A stretch of 64,000 nt of DNA from Microcoleus vaginatus WJT46-NPBG5 (GCA_019359355.1 JAHHHM010000016.1:100356-164355); one strand, 5' to 3'; shown: positions 53,501 through 62,942, numbered from the stretch's first letter. The notes: a model not told the origin generated them from the letters alone. Numbers and translations: made by a program.

Positions 53501-55928
53501 ATTTGTTGTCGTCAATCCAGCAGCTGGAATGATTTTTGGTTTGTCGCCGGCAGAATTGATCGGTCGCCACATTATGGACTTCGCACCAGAAGCCGGTTTA
53601 GATTTTCAACAAGCTTGGCACATCTTCCGCAGCAAAGGGCGGATCACCGGCGAGTTTCGCCTGCAGCGTCCGGATAAAACCCTGGTGGAAATCGAGTATT
53701 CTGCAGTTGCTAACTTTTTGCCTAATCGCCATCTTTCAGTCATGCGCGACATCACCAATCGCAAGCGCACAGAGGAGGAGTTGAAACAATATCGCGAACA
53801 GTTGGAATTGCTAGTTGAGGCGCGTACCGGCGAACTCACAAAAGCCAATGAACAACTGCAACAGGAAATTCTCTCACGCTCGCGAGTCGAAGCAGCGCAC
53901 AGGCAAAGTGAAGAGCAACTGCGGACTCTAATTAATGCCATGCCCGACCTTGTTTGTTTTAAGGACGGACAAGGACGCTGGTTAGAAGCCAATGATGCGA
54001 TCTTACAACTGTTTGAGCTAGAAGGATTGAATTATCGCGGTCAAAGAGATTGCGATCTGGCAAATTTATCTAGTTTTTATCGCGATGCTTTCTTAGGGTG
54101 CGAGCGAACGGATGAAGCTGCTTGGAACAACGGAATATTGTCTCGTGCAGAAGAAGTAATTCCCCAGCCAAATGGAGCGATAAAAATTTACGATGTGATC
54201 AAGGTGCCTCTGTTCGACGATTGCCACAGCCGCAAAGGTTTAGTTCTCTTGGGGCGCGACATCACTGATCGCAAACGCGCTGAGGGGGAACTCGTGCGCT
54301 TGGCGTCAATTGTCGAGTCTTCTGATGACGCAATTGTTAGCAAAACATTGGATGGGATTGTTGTTAGCTGGAATGCCGGCGCTGAACAGATATATGGTTA
54401 CTCGGCAGAGGAGATGAAAGGGCGCTCTATGAATATCCTTGCTCCACCAGACCATCCTTTTGAGATGCGGCGAATTCTAGAGCGAGTTGAGCAGGGAGGG
54501 CGTCTTGAGCATTACGAAACCATGCGGATGCGGAAAGATGGTCAGCCCATTCATGTTTCTATGACAATTTCTCCGATTGTTGATGCTGCCGGCAGAATTA
54601 TTGGGGTGTCTACAATCGCCCGTGATATCAGTGATCGCAAGCGGATAGAAGCCGCTTTAGAACGGCTGCGGCATCAAAACGAGTTAATTTTGAATTCGGC
54701 AGGGGAAGGAATTTGCGGGTTGGATGCGCGAGGCAAAACGACCTTTGTCAATCCGGCAGCTTCGAGAATGGTTGGCTACGAACTTAAAGAAATCCTCGGT
54801 CAGCCCATCCATATTTTGTTGCAAAAACCGCTGATTGCTTATCGCGCAGATGGAAAACCGGCAGCTGAGGAAATTCCTAACGGTCAGTTTTCCACTTCCC
54901 TAGCCCCCGAGTTGGAATCTGGGCCGATTCGGACGGCGGAAGCTTTAGCGGTGCGCTCAGCGTCTGCCAATGGAGTGGGTATTTATAAATGCCCTGCGCC
55001 AGCTTACCAGATGCCGATAGATCGCACGCCAGAAGATTGCCCGATTTATGCTTCGCTTCAGGATGGTTCAGTTCACCATCTCACGAATGAAGTGTTTTGG
55101 CGAAAGGATGGCTCTTGTTTTCCAGTTGAGTATGTCAGCACGCCGATTCGAGAGCAGGGGGCGATTGTGGGGGCGGTTGTTACGTTTAAGGATATTACGG
55201 AACGCCTTGCGGTGGAACGGATGAAGGAGGAGTTTATTTCGGTGGTAAGCCACGAACTCCGAACACCCCTGACTTCTATGCGCGGAGCTTTGGGGTTACT
55301 GGCGGCAGGACTCCTCTCCCAAAGCCCCCAGAAGGCGCAGCGAATGCTGGACATTGCGGTGACGAATACTGACCGTTTGGTGCGTTTGATCAATGACATT
55401 CTCGATCTTGAGCGTATCCAATCGAGCAAGATTGCGATGAATAAACAAATTTGTAATGCCGGCGATTTGATGTTGCAGGCGGCTGATACGATGCGATCAA
55501 TGGCTGAAAAGGCTGGGGTCGCGCTTTCTGTGGTGCCGGTTGACGCCGAACTCTGGGCTGATCCAGATCGGATTCTTCAAGCATTGACAAATTTACTCAG
55601 TAATGCTATAAAGTATTCGCCTTCGGGTAAGAGAGTTGGGCTTGCCGGCGAAGTAGGTTCTTCGTCTTTGGCAAATCATCGGGAAGGACAGCTTTTAATT
55701 AGTGTTACAGACCAAGGGCGGGGCATCCCAGTCGATAAACTGGAAACGATTTTTGAGCGCTTTCAGCAAGTAGATTCTTCTGACTCCCGCCAGAAGGGAG
55801 GCACCGGCTTGGGTTTGGCAATCTGCCGTAGTATCGTACACCAGCACGATGGCGATATCTGGGTTGAGAGTGCTTTGGGCGAGGGCAGCACGTTTTGCTT
55901 TACGCTGCCACTTTTGAGGCGAGATTAA
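50547..55928 (+). CDS. hybrid multi-PAS/GAF sensor histidine kinase (1,793 aa)
   Basis: Order of domains: a receiver-like N-terminus without a full phosphorylation site (about 1-125), then PAS1 (about 150-280) and GAF (about 290-455). PAS domains 2-9 follow, each ending DLTERK, DITERV, DITELR, DVSERK, DITNRK, DITDRK, DISDRK or DITERL. The HisKA domain has SHELRTPLTSMRGALG at about 1567. HATPase_c has LTNLLSNAIKYSP (N box), VTDQGRGIP (G1) and GGTGLGLAICRSIVHQHDG (G2). PAS9 carries an insertion of about 60 residues, and a coiled coil precedes PAS7 (YREQLELLVEARTGELTKANEQL). The protein is soluble, without membrane segments. The response regulator is not beside it. Confidence 0.95.
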   Translation: MSRILLLLHDQENRQWLAAGLAKQYHVTILDEETNDPIADALALARFDLCLVDAPAFQQYRHQLEVKKASEEPVFLPVVLVGDRRHLHSLAIPSWQSSVDDVLSTPTLPVELNLRVDSLLRTRRLSLEMQQRKIKEMLEATSLMRHSEESFRWLIEGLTDYAIFMLDTNGRVTSWNIGAESIMGYRAEEILGAHFSCFYTSEDISCDKPAQELQMVLTADQCEDEGVRVRQDGSQFWANMTITALRDAHKAHANGEKQELAGFSVIIHDLSERKKIDEELCQANRSLRLLCDCNQALVRASEESELLHDICRIIVEIGKYPACWVDLSEPDNPAQLRTVARSGVELKKLSGENEPAQFSIFTGTDTGQNFLSGFHHYPMCEPTHGCGGSFLALPLRDGNCKKDTGKLAAAAPSLQNPLFGVLTIYIAEPDTFKPQEVQLLQELADDVAYGIVSLRTRVERSKAQAALQESEERYRQLVELSPEAIIVQSYGKIDLINSAGVKLLGASSSEQLIGQPAGDFVHPDCQEMFRSRIEAGTAETQEVRFTEQKLCRLDGTEVDVESAATFFSYQSVPAVLTVARDLTERKQMEEALRQSEELHRLTLSNISEAVLITDPVGNFTYICPNIHLVFNRSFEEVQSLGNMAQLLGENLFDCNELENSGEIQNIERQITEKTGIQRTLLVSVKRVEINSGTVLYTCRDITERVEAEAALKQSEELLRTVVETLPVGIWFTDRQGQILLVNPAGEKIWGGIRYLSAERYSEYKGWWADTGKPLRADEWAGGRAIIKGETSINDVIDIQCFDGKRKTILNSAVPLRNAQQEVTGAIIVNQDITELREVQEALRESNRRIVNILESITDAFFALDRQWHFTYINRQAEQLLQKKRQELLGKNIWDLFSEAVGSIFLEKYQQAVSTGIAVSFEGFYQPLNTWFEVHAYPGEDGLAVYFQDVSERKQAQEALIESAHQLRAVFEGALDAMIVVDDNGQFVVVNPAAGMIFGLSPAELIGRHIMDFAPEAGLDFQQAWHIFRSKGRITGEFRLQRPDKTLVEIEYSAVANFLPNRHLSVMRDITNRKRTEEELKQYREQLELLVEARTGELTKANEQLQQEILSRSRVEAAHRQSEEQLRTLINAMPDLVCFKDGQGRWLEANDAILQLFELEGLNYRGQRDCDLANLSSFYRDAFLGCERTDEAAWNNGILSRAEEVIPQPNGAIKIYDVIKVPLFDDCHSRKGLVLLGRDITDRKRAEGELVRLASIVESSDDAIVSKTLDGIVVSWNAGAEQIYGYSAEEMKGRSMNILAPPDHPFEMRRILERVEQGGRLEHYETMRMRKDGQPIHVSMTISPIVDAAGRIIGVSTIARDISDRKRIEAALERLRHQNELILNSAGEGICGLDARGKTTFVNPAASRMVGYELKEILGQPIHILLQKPLIAYRADGKPAAEEIPNGQFSTSLAPELESGPIRTAEALAVRSASANGVGIYKCPAPAYQMPIDRTPEDCPIYASLQDGSVHHLTNEVFWRKDGSCFPVEYVSTPIREQGAIVGAVVTFKDITERLAVERMKEEFISVVSHELRTPLTSMRGALGLLAAGLLSQSPQKAQRMLDIAVTNTDRLVRLINDILDLERIQSSKIAMNKQICNAGDLMLQAADTMRSMAEKAGVALSVVPVDAELWADPDRILQALTNLLSNAIKYSPSGKRVGLAGEVGSSSLANHREGQLLISVTDQGRGIPVDKLETIFERFQQVDSSDSRQKGGTGLGLAICRSIVHQHDGDIWVESALGEGSTFCFTLPLLRRD

Positions 55929-56259
55929 GTGGCAGATGGGCCAAGGTTAGGGGTGAGCCGATGGAGAATTTTTCTCTCCTTCTGCCTCCCCCTATATAAA
56001 ATAAATTGTTTTTGAAAATAATTTTCCCTTCTACTAATTTAGTTTAGCATGATGTGATGAGTTTTCAAAGGGAGTAAACAATGTCGTTACATTGTGCTTT
56101 TTGATCTAAACGAACACTTTTTTGAAATGGACTGAATGAACCGAGGTTTGTTTTTTAAAGCCGGCATTCAGGAAATTTTGTTCCAGGGAACTTTTTTGAT
56201 GTTGATTGCGCTCTACAAATTCTGCATTATCTTTTGCAGTTTGTGGGGAAAGTTACTCA
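55929..56259. other. intergenic region before the lysin gene
   Basis: About 330 bases with AT-rich DNA. An in-frame TTG-started extension from 56206 is less likely than the ATG at 56260. GGGGAA at about 56246-56251 is the ribosome-binding site for the lysin. Confidence 0.4.
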
Positions 56260-56928
56260 ATGAATTTTAGAGAATGGGCTGGGCGAAAAAGTCAGCCGGT
56301 TCTAGCTTTAAATCTTGTTTTAGGGCTATTTGCAGGTTCTTTGTCGGTTCCGCTGCTGCCGGCTGATAGTTGGGCGCAATCAGTGGCAGCTTTTGATTCG
56401 GCATCTTTTCAAGCGGCTTTACGTTTTACCCTTTACGTTGAGGGGGGGTACTCGAATCATTCAGCAGATTTGGGTGGCAAAACTTACCGTGGGATTTTGC
56501 AAACTGAATATGATGGATATCGAGCCGGCAAGGGGTTGCCGGCTCAAGATGTGCGGCGCATGGATAATTCTGAACTTTGGGAAATTTACTATAGCTACTG
56601 GCACGCTTCTAGGGCTGAGTCAATGTCTCCAATTTTGGGTGTGGCGATGTTTGATACGGCTGTGAATTTTGGTAGATCGGGGGCGGTGAGATTTCTTCAG
56701 CAGGCTTTGGGGGTGCCGGTGACGGGATCTTTTAATTCTGAGACGCTTGATGCTTTGCAAAGTCAAAATCAGGAAGAGATTGCTAAACGGATGATTGAGA
56801 ATCGCATTCAGTACCGTTACAAGCGCGTGAGAGAAAGTGCTTCTCAGCAGGTTTTTTTGCAAGGTTGGCTGAATCGTGACTATTCTTTATGGAGTTATCT
56901 TCAGTGGTATCAACAACAAAGCCGGTGA
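56260..56928 (+). CDS. secreted GH108-type peptidoglycan hydrolase
   Basis: ATG 56260 with a GGGGAA site, 222 residues. A signal peptide (ALNLVLGLFAGSLSVPLLPADSWAQ) leads to a glycoside hydrolase 108 domain. The catalytic Glu is in YVEGGYSNHSADLGGKTYRGI (family E-G-G-Y motif), followed by helical WEIYYSYW and AMFDTAVNFGRSGAVRFLQQALG (PG_binding_3-like). GH108 enzymes are phage-type endolysins cutting glycan strands. The signal peptide and lone setting indicate a domesticated lysin used in wall turnover. Confidence 0.85.
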   Translation: MNFREWAGRKSQPVLALNLVLGLFAGSLSVPLLPADSWAQSVAAFDSASFQAALRFTLYVEGGYSNHSADLGGKTYRGILQTEYDGYRAGKGLPAQDVRRMDNSELWEIYYSYWHASRAESMSPILGVAMFDTAVNFGRSGAVRFLQQALGVPVTGSFNSETLDALQSQNQEEIAKRMIENRIQYRYKRVRESASQQVFLQGWLNRDYSLWSYLQWYQQQSR

Positions 56929-57092
56929 TGATGAGGATACGTTAGATCGGGATAATCTGGTTGTGTTGTGAATTTATTATGGGAAACCACAGATAAACGC
57001 AGATAAACGCATACATCTGCGTTTGTTAGCTGTTAGGCATAGGGAGATAAACGCAGATGAGTTATCTACTTTGGTGAGAGGTTTAAGGGGAT
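56929..57092. repeat. cluster of ATAAACGCAGAT dispersed repeats
   Basis: The gap holds ACCACAGATAAACGCAGAT at about 56983, an inverted ATCTGCGTTTGT at about 57017 and AGATAAACGCAGATGAG at about 57045. Related copies are seen at about 2670, 14755, 24667 and 31215. Confidence 0.6.
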
Positions 57093-57647
57093 ATGAGTTA
57101 CTTTAAGTCCGTTAATTTTGCTGTATTGGTCAGCGCGATTGTGGCGGTTTCTGCGACGGCGTTGGTCGTGATGAATTCTCCCACCGGCAGGGTGGCGGCG
57201 GTGAACCCTTCTGTGAAAAGTTCAGAGGTTGGCGCGAATTATGGAAAACTTCAAGATTTACTGAAGGCTGGGAAATGGGAGAATGCTAATTCAGAAACGA
57301 CGAGGTTGATGCTTTGGGTTGCTTATCGAGGCAAGGAAGTTCCTGAAGTTTGGATTGACCCAGAAACAATGGCAAAGTTTCCTTGCACTGACTTACGCAC
57401 GATTAACCGGCTGTGGGTTGAAAGTAGCAAAGGGCGTTTAGGTTTTTCTGTGCAAAGGCGTATTTATGAACAAGGTGGAAAAGATTGGTTAAAATTTAAT
57501 GAACGCCTTGGTTGGTACAGTCCTAGCGGAGATCTAGACAGTAACAGTCTAACTGAAAAACCTAAGGATGGAGGTTTGCCATTAATTACAAGGGAAATCG
57601 GTTGGCCTTCTCTGACGCAGCGACTAGGGGAGTGTGGAATACAGTAA
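57093..57647 (+). CDS. membrane-anchored GUN4-domain protein
   Basis: The 184-residue protein follows an AAGGGGA site. An N-terminal membrane anchor (FAVLVSAIVAVSATALVVM) precedes a GUN4 fold: LQDLLKAGKWENANSETTRLML, CTDLRTINRLWVESSKGRLGFSVQRRIYE, then FNERLGWYS. GUN4 binds porphyrins and stimulates Mg-chelatase. This single-domain anchored form is different from the housekeeping cytosolic GUN4, so its target may not be chelatase. It sits between a lysin gene and a DUF4336 gene and is probably monocistronic. Confidence 0.88.
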   Translation: MSYFKSVNFAVLVSAIVAVSATALVVMNSPTGRVAAVNPSVKSSEVGANYGKLQDLLKAGKWENANSETTRLMLWVAYRGKEVPEVWIDPETMAKFPCTDLRTINRLWVESSKGRLGFSVQRRIYEQGGKDWLKFNERLGWYSPSGDLDSNSLTEKPKDGGLPLITREIGWPSLTQRLGECGIQ

Positions 57648-57882
57648 ATTATCTTTAAATTGAATGCCGGCTACTTTGTAGTTAATTCCTTTGGCAAGCA
57701 TGGGTAGCGCTTCGGTTTCGTTTGCCATCGCTTCTGCTCAATAGAGAGTCGGCATGAGATCACTCATTTCTATAGTTAATCAGGTCAAGAATTTGCTAAA
57801 CTTCAACTTCGGCAGAGCAATTTAAAATTGCCATTTTGGACGGGGTCACTTAGTGGCTCAAACCATAAGGAACGGGCAGGAA

Positions 57883-59094
57883 ATGCAGGGACAACAAATT
57901 CATTCTCAGGATTTTTCATGGCCGTTCTGGCCGGCTCTGCCCATTTATCCTTACGGCAGACGAAAAACTATTTGCCAAGAAGTGGTCAAGGATGCGGTTT
58001 GGACGTTTGACCAGCTTCAGGGCATCTTTTATGTGGTCGTGCCTATTCGCATGACAGTGGTCAAACTTGATAGCGGTGGTCTACTGATCTATGCGCCGGT
58101 TGCGCCGACTCCTGAGTGTGTGCGACTGATGAAAGAGTTAGTAGAAAAACACGGTGACGTTAAGTACATTATCCTGCCCACGATCTCCGGTTTAGAACAC
58201 AAAGTCTTTGTGGGACCCTTTGCCAGACGCTTTCCCAGTGCACAGGTATTTGTTGCGCCTTCTCAGTGGAGTTTCCCGCTGAATTTACCCCTAAGTTGGC
58301 TTGGCTTGCCGGCCAAACGCACTCAGGTACTTCCCCAAGAGTGCAGCAAAACTCCCTTTGCCGGCCAGTTTGATTACGCGATTTTAGGGCCGGTGGAACT
58401 TGGCCCTGGACGATTTGCAGAAGTTGCTTTTTTTGATCACCGATCTCGCACGCTGCTGCTAGCAGACTCGGTGGTTTCTATCCCTAAAGATCCCCCAGCA
58501 ATTGTCGAAGTCGATCCCTATCCCTTGCTATTTCATGCCAAGGATTATGCAACTGATCGGCTAGAAGACACTCCGGAAAACCGCCGCAAAGGATGGCAGC
58601 GCATCTGCTTATTTGCAATGTACTTTCAACCAAGTGTGCTGGGAGTTCCTAAATGGGGTGAGGTATTTCGCAACGCTGTTAAAGCGCCAGATCGTTCCAA
58701 AAAAGCTTATTTCGGGTTGTTTCCCTTCCAGTGGAACCCAGAATGGAAACAGTCATTTGATGCGCTACGAGGCGAGGGTCGTTTGTTTGTTGCACCTGTT
58801 CTTCAAGCACTCATTCTCAACCGATCTCCGAAGGAAACCTTAGAATGGGCTGATCGGGTAGCCGGTTGGGATTTCCAGCGAATTATTCCCTGTCACTTTG
58901 ACTCCCCGATTAAAGCAGATTCGCAGCAGTTTCGGCAAGCATTTTCTTTTCTCGAAAAACAACCTTCTATTAGCACCGGCTGGTTTGGGACTAGGACTTA
59001 TCCATTGCCCGAGATAGACTTTAAATTACTTAGAGAAATTGATACAAGTTTAAATAAATATGGCATTGTGCCGGCACCGAAAGAAAAGATTTAG
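57883..59094 (+). CDS. DUF4336 protein
   Basis: Start ATG 57883 (MQGQQIHSQDFSWPFWP) or GTG 57853; 403 residues from the ATG. Blocks: FDQLQGIFYVVVPIRMTVVKLDSGGLLIYAP, YIILPTISGLEHKVFVGPFARRFPSAQVFV, EVAFFDHRSRTLLLADSVV. A late HFDSPIKAD follows. The family is metallo-beta-lactamase-related in fold but has a weak or absent HxHxDH site, which I also do not see here. The role is unknown; such proteins are common in cyanobacteria. Confidence 0.85.
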   Translation: MQGQQIHSQDFSWPFWPALPIYPYGRRKTICQEVVKDAVWTFDQLQGIFYVVVPIRMTVVKLDSGGLLIYAPVAPTPECVRLMKELVEKHGDVKYIILPTISGLEHKVFVGPFARRFPSAQVFVAPSQWSFPLNLPLSWLGLPAKRTQVLPQECSKTPFAGQFDYAILGPVELGPGRFAEVAFFDHRSRTLLLADSVVSIPKDPPAIVEVDPYPLLFHAKDYATDRLEDTPENRRKGWQRICLFAMYFQPSVLGVPKWGEVFRNAVKAPDRSKKAYFGLFPFQWNPEWKQSFDALRGEGRLFVAPVLQALILNRSPKETLEWADRVAGWDFQRIIPCHFDSPIKADSQQFRQAFSFLEKQPSISTGWFGTRTYPLPEIDFKLLREIDTSLNKYGIVPAPKEKI

Positions 59095-59318
59095 CGAAGC
59101 ACTTGCGTCAGTTACTTTTTTCACCGCTTGTCTCTCGCATCATCGGCTTATGTTTTGACTCGATTAACTCACCAAGACATCAATCGAAAAGTATTTTTTT
59201 AAAAAATACGCATATTAAAGCCTTGATGCCACCTCAACTTTTAACTAGCTCTAAATAAGTAAACAGTATAAATTATTAAATAAGCCAATTTCTGACAAGC
59301 TTGTGGAGATCGTTACTT

Positions 59319-60245
59319 ATGCGCCGGCCTTTAAAGCACTTCAGTTTTTTTCCCCTAACTCTGCTTCTGTCACTCAGTTTGCCGGTTTTGCCGTTTACTT
59401 CCAACTGGAAACCACTCATGGCACAAGCCCAAACAGCTCAAGATAGAGCCGGTGAGGCACAGCGACTCTACCAAAAAGGAGAGCAACTGTATCAGCAAGG
59501 TCAACTTAAAGAAGCTTTACAACCGCTTCAGCAAGCTTTAGCCATTTATAGAGAAATTGGTGATCGTCCTGGGGAAGCCGTGACCCTGACGCGCCGAGGA
59601 AGAATTTCCGATATTCTGGGCCAGTATAACCCAGCCTTAGAAGACTATCAGCAAGCTCTAGCAATTTACAAACAAATCGGCGAACGTCGAGGAGAAGCCA
59701 TTGCTCTCGATTACATCGGCAGAATTTATGATCGGCAAGGAGATTCTCAAAAGGCGCTGGATTTTCAACAGCAAGCTTTAGTAATTTTCAAAGAAACGGG
59801 AAATCGGCGCAGTGAAGCGATCGTTCTGGGAAATATCGGCAGAATTTATGACTATTCCAGCCAATTTGATCAAGCCCTAGACTACTATCAGCAATCTTTA
59901 GCTATTTCCAAAGAAGTTGGCGAGCGTCAAGGAGAAGCCATTATTCTTGATTATATGGGAGTGATTTACAACAATCAAGGCCAGCCTGAAAAGGCGTTGA
60001 AATCTCACCAAGAATCTTTAGCACTTTTTAAAGACTTGGGCATTCGCCGAAGTGAGGGAATTGTTTTAGCAAATATTGGTGCAGTCTATAACAATCAAGG
60101 TCAGCCTCAAAAAGCACTGGACTACTATCAGCAAGCGTTGGCTATTTATCAAGAAGTTGGCGATCAAGAAGGGGTAGAAGCTACCCAACGGCAAATACAG
60201 CAAATAAAACAAAAACGCTCAAACACTGAGTCATCCTCTCTTTGA
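59319..60245 (+). CDS. secreted tetratricopeptide-repeat protein
   Basis: ATG 59319 (MRRPLKHFSFF) with a GGAG site, 308 residues. A signal peptide (LTLLLSLSLPVLPF) precedes six or seven TPR-type repeats spaced 40 residues, for example YQQALAIYKQIGERRGEAIA and YQQSLAISKEVGERQGEAII (kinesin-light-chain-like spacing). The repeats alternate between GDR/GER and GNR/GIR linkers. It is probably a periplasmic or lumenal scaffold. Monocistronic. Confidence 0.88.
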   Translation: MRRPLKHFSFFPLTLLLSLSLPVLPFTSNWKPLMAQAQTAQDRAGEAQRLYQKGEQLYQQGQLKEALQPLQQALAIYREIGDRPGEAVTLTRRGRISDILGQYNPALEDYQQALAIYKQIGERRGEAIALDYIGRIYDRQGDSQKALDFQQQALVIFKETGNRRSEAIVLGNIGRIYDYSSQFDQALDYYQQSLAISKEVGERQGEAIILDYMGVIYNNQGQPEKALKSHQESLALFKDLGIRRSEGIVLANIGAVYNNQGQPQKALDYYQQALAIYQEVGDQEGVEATQRQIQQIKQKRSNTESSSL

Positions 60246-60694
60246 TTGACTGCCGGCAACGACAGCTACCCTTTCCCAGAGTTTGCAACTTTTTCAAACT
60301 GCCTGAACTTGTTGCCGGCAGAAGTTTTATAGCATTTTCCTGAGATAAATACTACTTTAGAAAGAGTATAAGCAGCTATTTTCTACTACTTTTTGATAAA
60401 AATACGACTTTATAAAGAGTAAGTTTGGATGATTATTCTGCATCATTCAGCGAACTCTTCATCTCACAAAATCCCAATATTTTTAATGTAAATTAAAGCT
60501 TTTAACTATAACATTCTCAATGTCTAATTTTTAAATATTTTTAAATAAATTTCCTTAACTGAAACATAGGAAATTTTTAAGCTTTTCATACCTGTTTGAT
60601 AGCCACGTCTCAATCTTGCCCCTAGATAGTTATCAAGGCCACAGGGCGAAGCCTAATTGCTTCTCCTAGCATGAAAACATTGAGGAATTCTTAT
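60246..60694. other. AT-rich leader of the alkaline phosphatase gene
   Basis: About 450 bases with no gene. A CTTAACTG at about 60553 resembles one half of a cyanobacterial Pho box, but I find no properly spaced direct repeat of it. GAGGA at 60682-60686 is the ribosome-binding site for the ATG at 60695, eight bases away, and decides the start. Confidence 0.45.
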
Positions 60695-62836
60695 ATGCCT
60701 AAGAATACGATCATCATGATCGGCGACGGAATGGGTTGGGAAATGGCCCGTGCCGCCGTGATCGCCAAGCAAATGCAAGCCGGTAGCACAGGAAATACTC
60801 TAAGTGATTACTACACCGCCGGTAAAGGAACAGGCTTGAGTTTCCAGAACCTCACAAACTATGCCCTATCTACGACTTATGGCACAACCATTGCCGACGG
60901 TGAGGGAAAATTCAGCACCGGCAACTCTGCCTTAGATAATTCCAATCCTGAAACAGGTGCCAGCTACGTCCGTCCTCGCTTCGGCTTCAACCCCGCATTC
61001 AATCCGGGAAACGCAGCCAGCGGCGGCGCACTAGAATCAGAAGGTGCGGTCGGGAACTTGGTTGGCTACGATCCAGCGCGTGGCGGCCCTGTGCCTTGGC
61101 AACCAGGCAACGATCCAGAGTACATCAAACATAGCTATCCGGACTCGGCAAACACGGCTACAACCCTCTACACCGGCGTTAAAACCTATAACAATGCCAT
61201 TGGGGTAGATATTTATGAGAAGCCGCTAGAAACAATTCTGGCAACCGCTAACGAACAAGGCAAATCTACAGGTTTAGTCTCTTCTGTTCCCATTGACCAT
61301 GCCACCCCAGGCACAGCCGCCGCGAATGTGAATCGTCGCGCTAAATACGATGGCGAGTTTCCCGGGTTAGACAACATTCTGCAACAAGAACTCCGGGTTT
61401 ACCAGCCCAATGTGCTATTAGGCGGCGGTCATCCCTTAGCAGCCGGCGGCGATCCCCTACCTGCCGGTGTAGAACCTCCCGCAGACTACGAATTTGTCAC
61501 GCAATCTACTTACGAAGAACTCAGCAAAAACGCGCAAAGCAACGTATACAATTACAACTTCCTAGAACGTGGGCCGAATGCTGCCCAAACTTTAGCGGAG
61601 GCTGCCGCATCCTTAAACCCGGAAGATGGCGCACGCTTGCTGGGATTGTACGGCGCTCGCGGTCAAAATGGCAACATCCCCGTCAGTTCGGCAAATGGAG
61701 ACTACAGCACCACAGGTTTGGATAACTTCGCGGTGTTTGCGACTGAGGGACAAGAACCCGACACAACCCGTCCTTTGCAACCGGGGGAAACAGATGAGCA
61801 ATTTATTGCTAGAGAAATTAATGAAAATCCCACGTTGGCAGACATGACTGAGGCTTCTCTGGAGTTTCTGGAAAAAGACTCAGACGGTTTCTGGCTGATG
61901 GTAGAAGGGGGCGATATCGATTGGTCTGCCCATGATGACAACATGGACAATCTCCTCGGAACCATGAGGGATTTCGATAAAGCGGTTGAGTCTACGATTA
62001 ATTGGATTAACGAAAATGGCGGCTTTGAAGAAAACCTCCTGATCGTCACCGCAGATCACGACCACTACCTGACCTTGAATGAGAATTTCCCACAACTGTT
62101 GCGCGAACAAGGGGCCGAGGCGCTGACTGATTTAGATACGCCGGCAGAGTCAGGGCATTTTTGGGGTTCAGACCCGAATGTTAAGTATGGCTGGGGAAGC
62201 CACACGAACCGTCCTGTGCCGGTTTATTACCAGGGTGAGGGTTCGGAAGTCCTAGACGGCTTTGTGGGTGAGGGATACAACGCTTATGGTTATGATATCC
62301 CAGGCATCTCCGGTTTAGTAGATCAGACTCATATTTACCAAACCATGTATCAAGCTGTCGTCAATCAGGACTTGATTTGTGGGGAAGAGGATGATGTCGT
62401 TGTGGGTTTGCTGGGTGAGGATGACATTGTTGGGAATGCCGGCAATGATTTTTTGGCCGGTAATGAAGATCAGGACTTTTTAGATGGTGGTGATGGGAAC
62501 GACACGCTTCGCGGTGGTAAAGAGGTCGATACCCTAACCGGCGGTAATGGCGATGACGTTGTCTACGGTGATATGGATGACGATCTGTTGAGTGGGGGTG
62601 AGGGTGCAGATCGGTTTGTACTGACAGAGGATGGGGGTGTTGATACCATCCTTGATTTCCAAGCCGGTATTGATGTGATTGAGGTTGCCGGTGTTGCGGA
62701 AGTTACCAGTTTTGCCGCAGTTTCAATCGCTCAAAGTGGCAGTGATGCCATTATTTCTGCTCAAGGTCAAGATTTAGCTAAACTCAATGGAATTCAAGCG
62801 ACTACTCTGGTTAGCGAAAGTTTTGTTTTTGTTTAA
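60695..62836 (+). CDS. alkaline phosphatase with RTX C-terminus
   Basis: ATG 60695 (MPKNTIIMIGDGMG), 713 residues; an upstream in-frame ATG at 60671 lacks a Shine-Dalgarno. The metal site is IGDGMG, the nucleophile Ser is in YPDSANTATTLYTGVKT (DSAxxxT signature), and zinc and magnesium ligands are in VPIDHATPG, MVEGGDIDWSAHDD and VTADHDHYLT. About eight RTX nonapeptides occupy residues 570-645 (GNAGNDFLAG, GGDGNDTLRGG). There is no Sec signal, so the C-terminus should direct type I secretion. It releases phosphate from phosphomonoesters outside the cell. Confidence 0.93.
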   Translation: MPKNTIIMIGDGMGWEMARAAVIAKQMQAGSTGNTLSDYYTAGKGTGLSFQNLTNYALSTTYGTTIADGEGKFSTGNSALDNSNPETGASYVRPRFGFNPAFNPGNAASGGALESEGAVGNLVGYDPARGGPVPWQPGNDPEYIKHSYPDSANTATTLYTGVKTYNNAIGVDIYEKPLETILATANEQGKSTGLVSSVPIDHATPGTAAANVNRRAKYDGEFPGLDNILQQELRVYQPNVLLGGGHPLAAGGDPLPAGVEPPADYEFVTQSTYEELSKNAQSNVYNYNFLERGPNAAQTLAEAAASLNPEDGARLLGLYGARGQNGNIPVSSANGDYSTTGLDNFAVFATEGQEPDTTRPLQPGETDEQFIAREINENPTLADMTEASLEFLEKDSDGFWLMVEGGDIDWSAHDDNMDNLLGTMRDFDKAVESTINWINENGGFEENLLIVTADHDHYLTLNENFPQLLREQGAEALTDLDTPAESGHFWGSDPNVKYGWGSHTNRPVPVYYQGEGSEVLDGFVGEGYNAYGYDIPGISGLVDQTHIYQTMYQAVVNQDLICGEEDDVVVGLLGEDDIVGNAGNDFLAGNEDQDFLDGGDGNDTLRGGKEVDTLTGGNGDDVVYGDMDDDLLSGGEGADRFVLTEDGGVDTILDFQAGIDVIEVAGVAEVTSFAAVSIAQSGSDAIISAQGQDLAKLNGIQATTLVSESFVFV

Positions 62837-62900
62837 AGAGGTTTGTAAGTTTTTGCAATCCACATATATCTGTGATTCTGATTCACAATCATAATCAAAC

Positions 62901-62942
62901 TCATGGGGCGTGGAGGAGGCGAACCGCGTTCACGCCCCATGA
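62901..62942 (+). terminator. GC-rich hairpin after the phosphatase gene
   Basis: A 12-bp perfect stem TCATGGGGCGTG/CACGCCCCATGA has an 18-base loop, 65 bases past the stop. There is little T after it, so it may be a repeat-type hairpin rather than a classic terminator. Confidence 0.55.
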
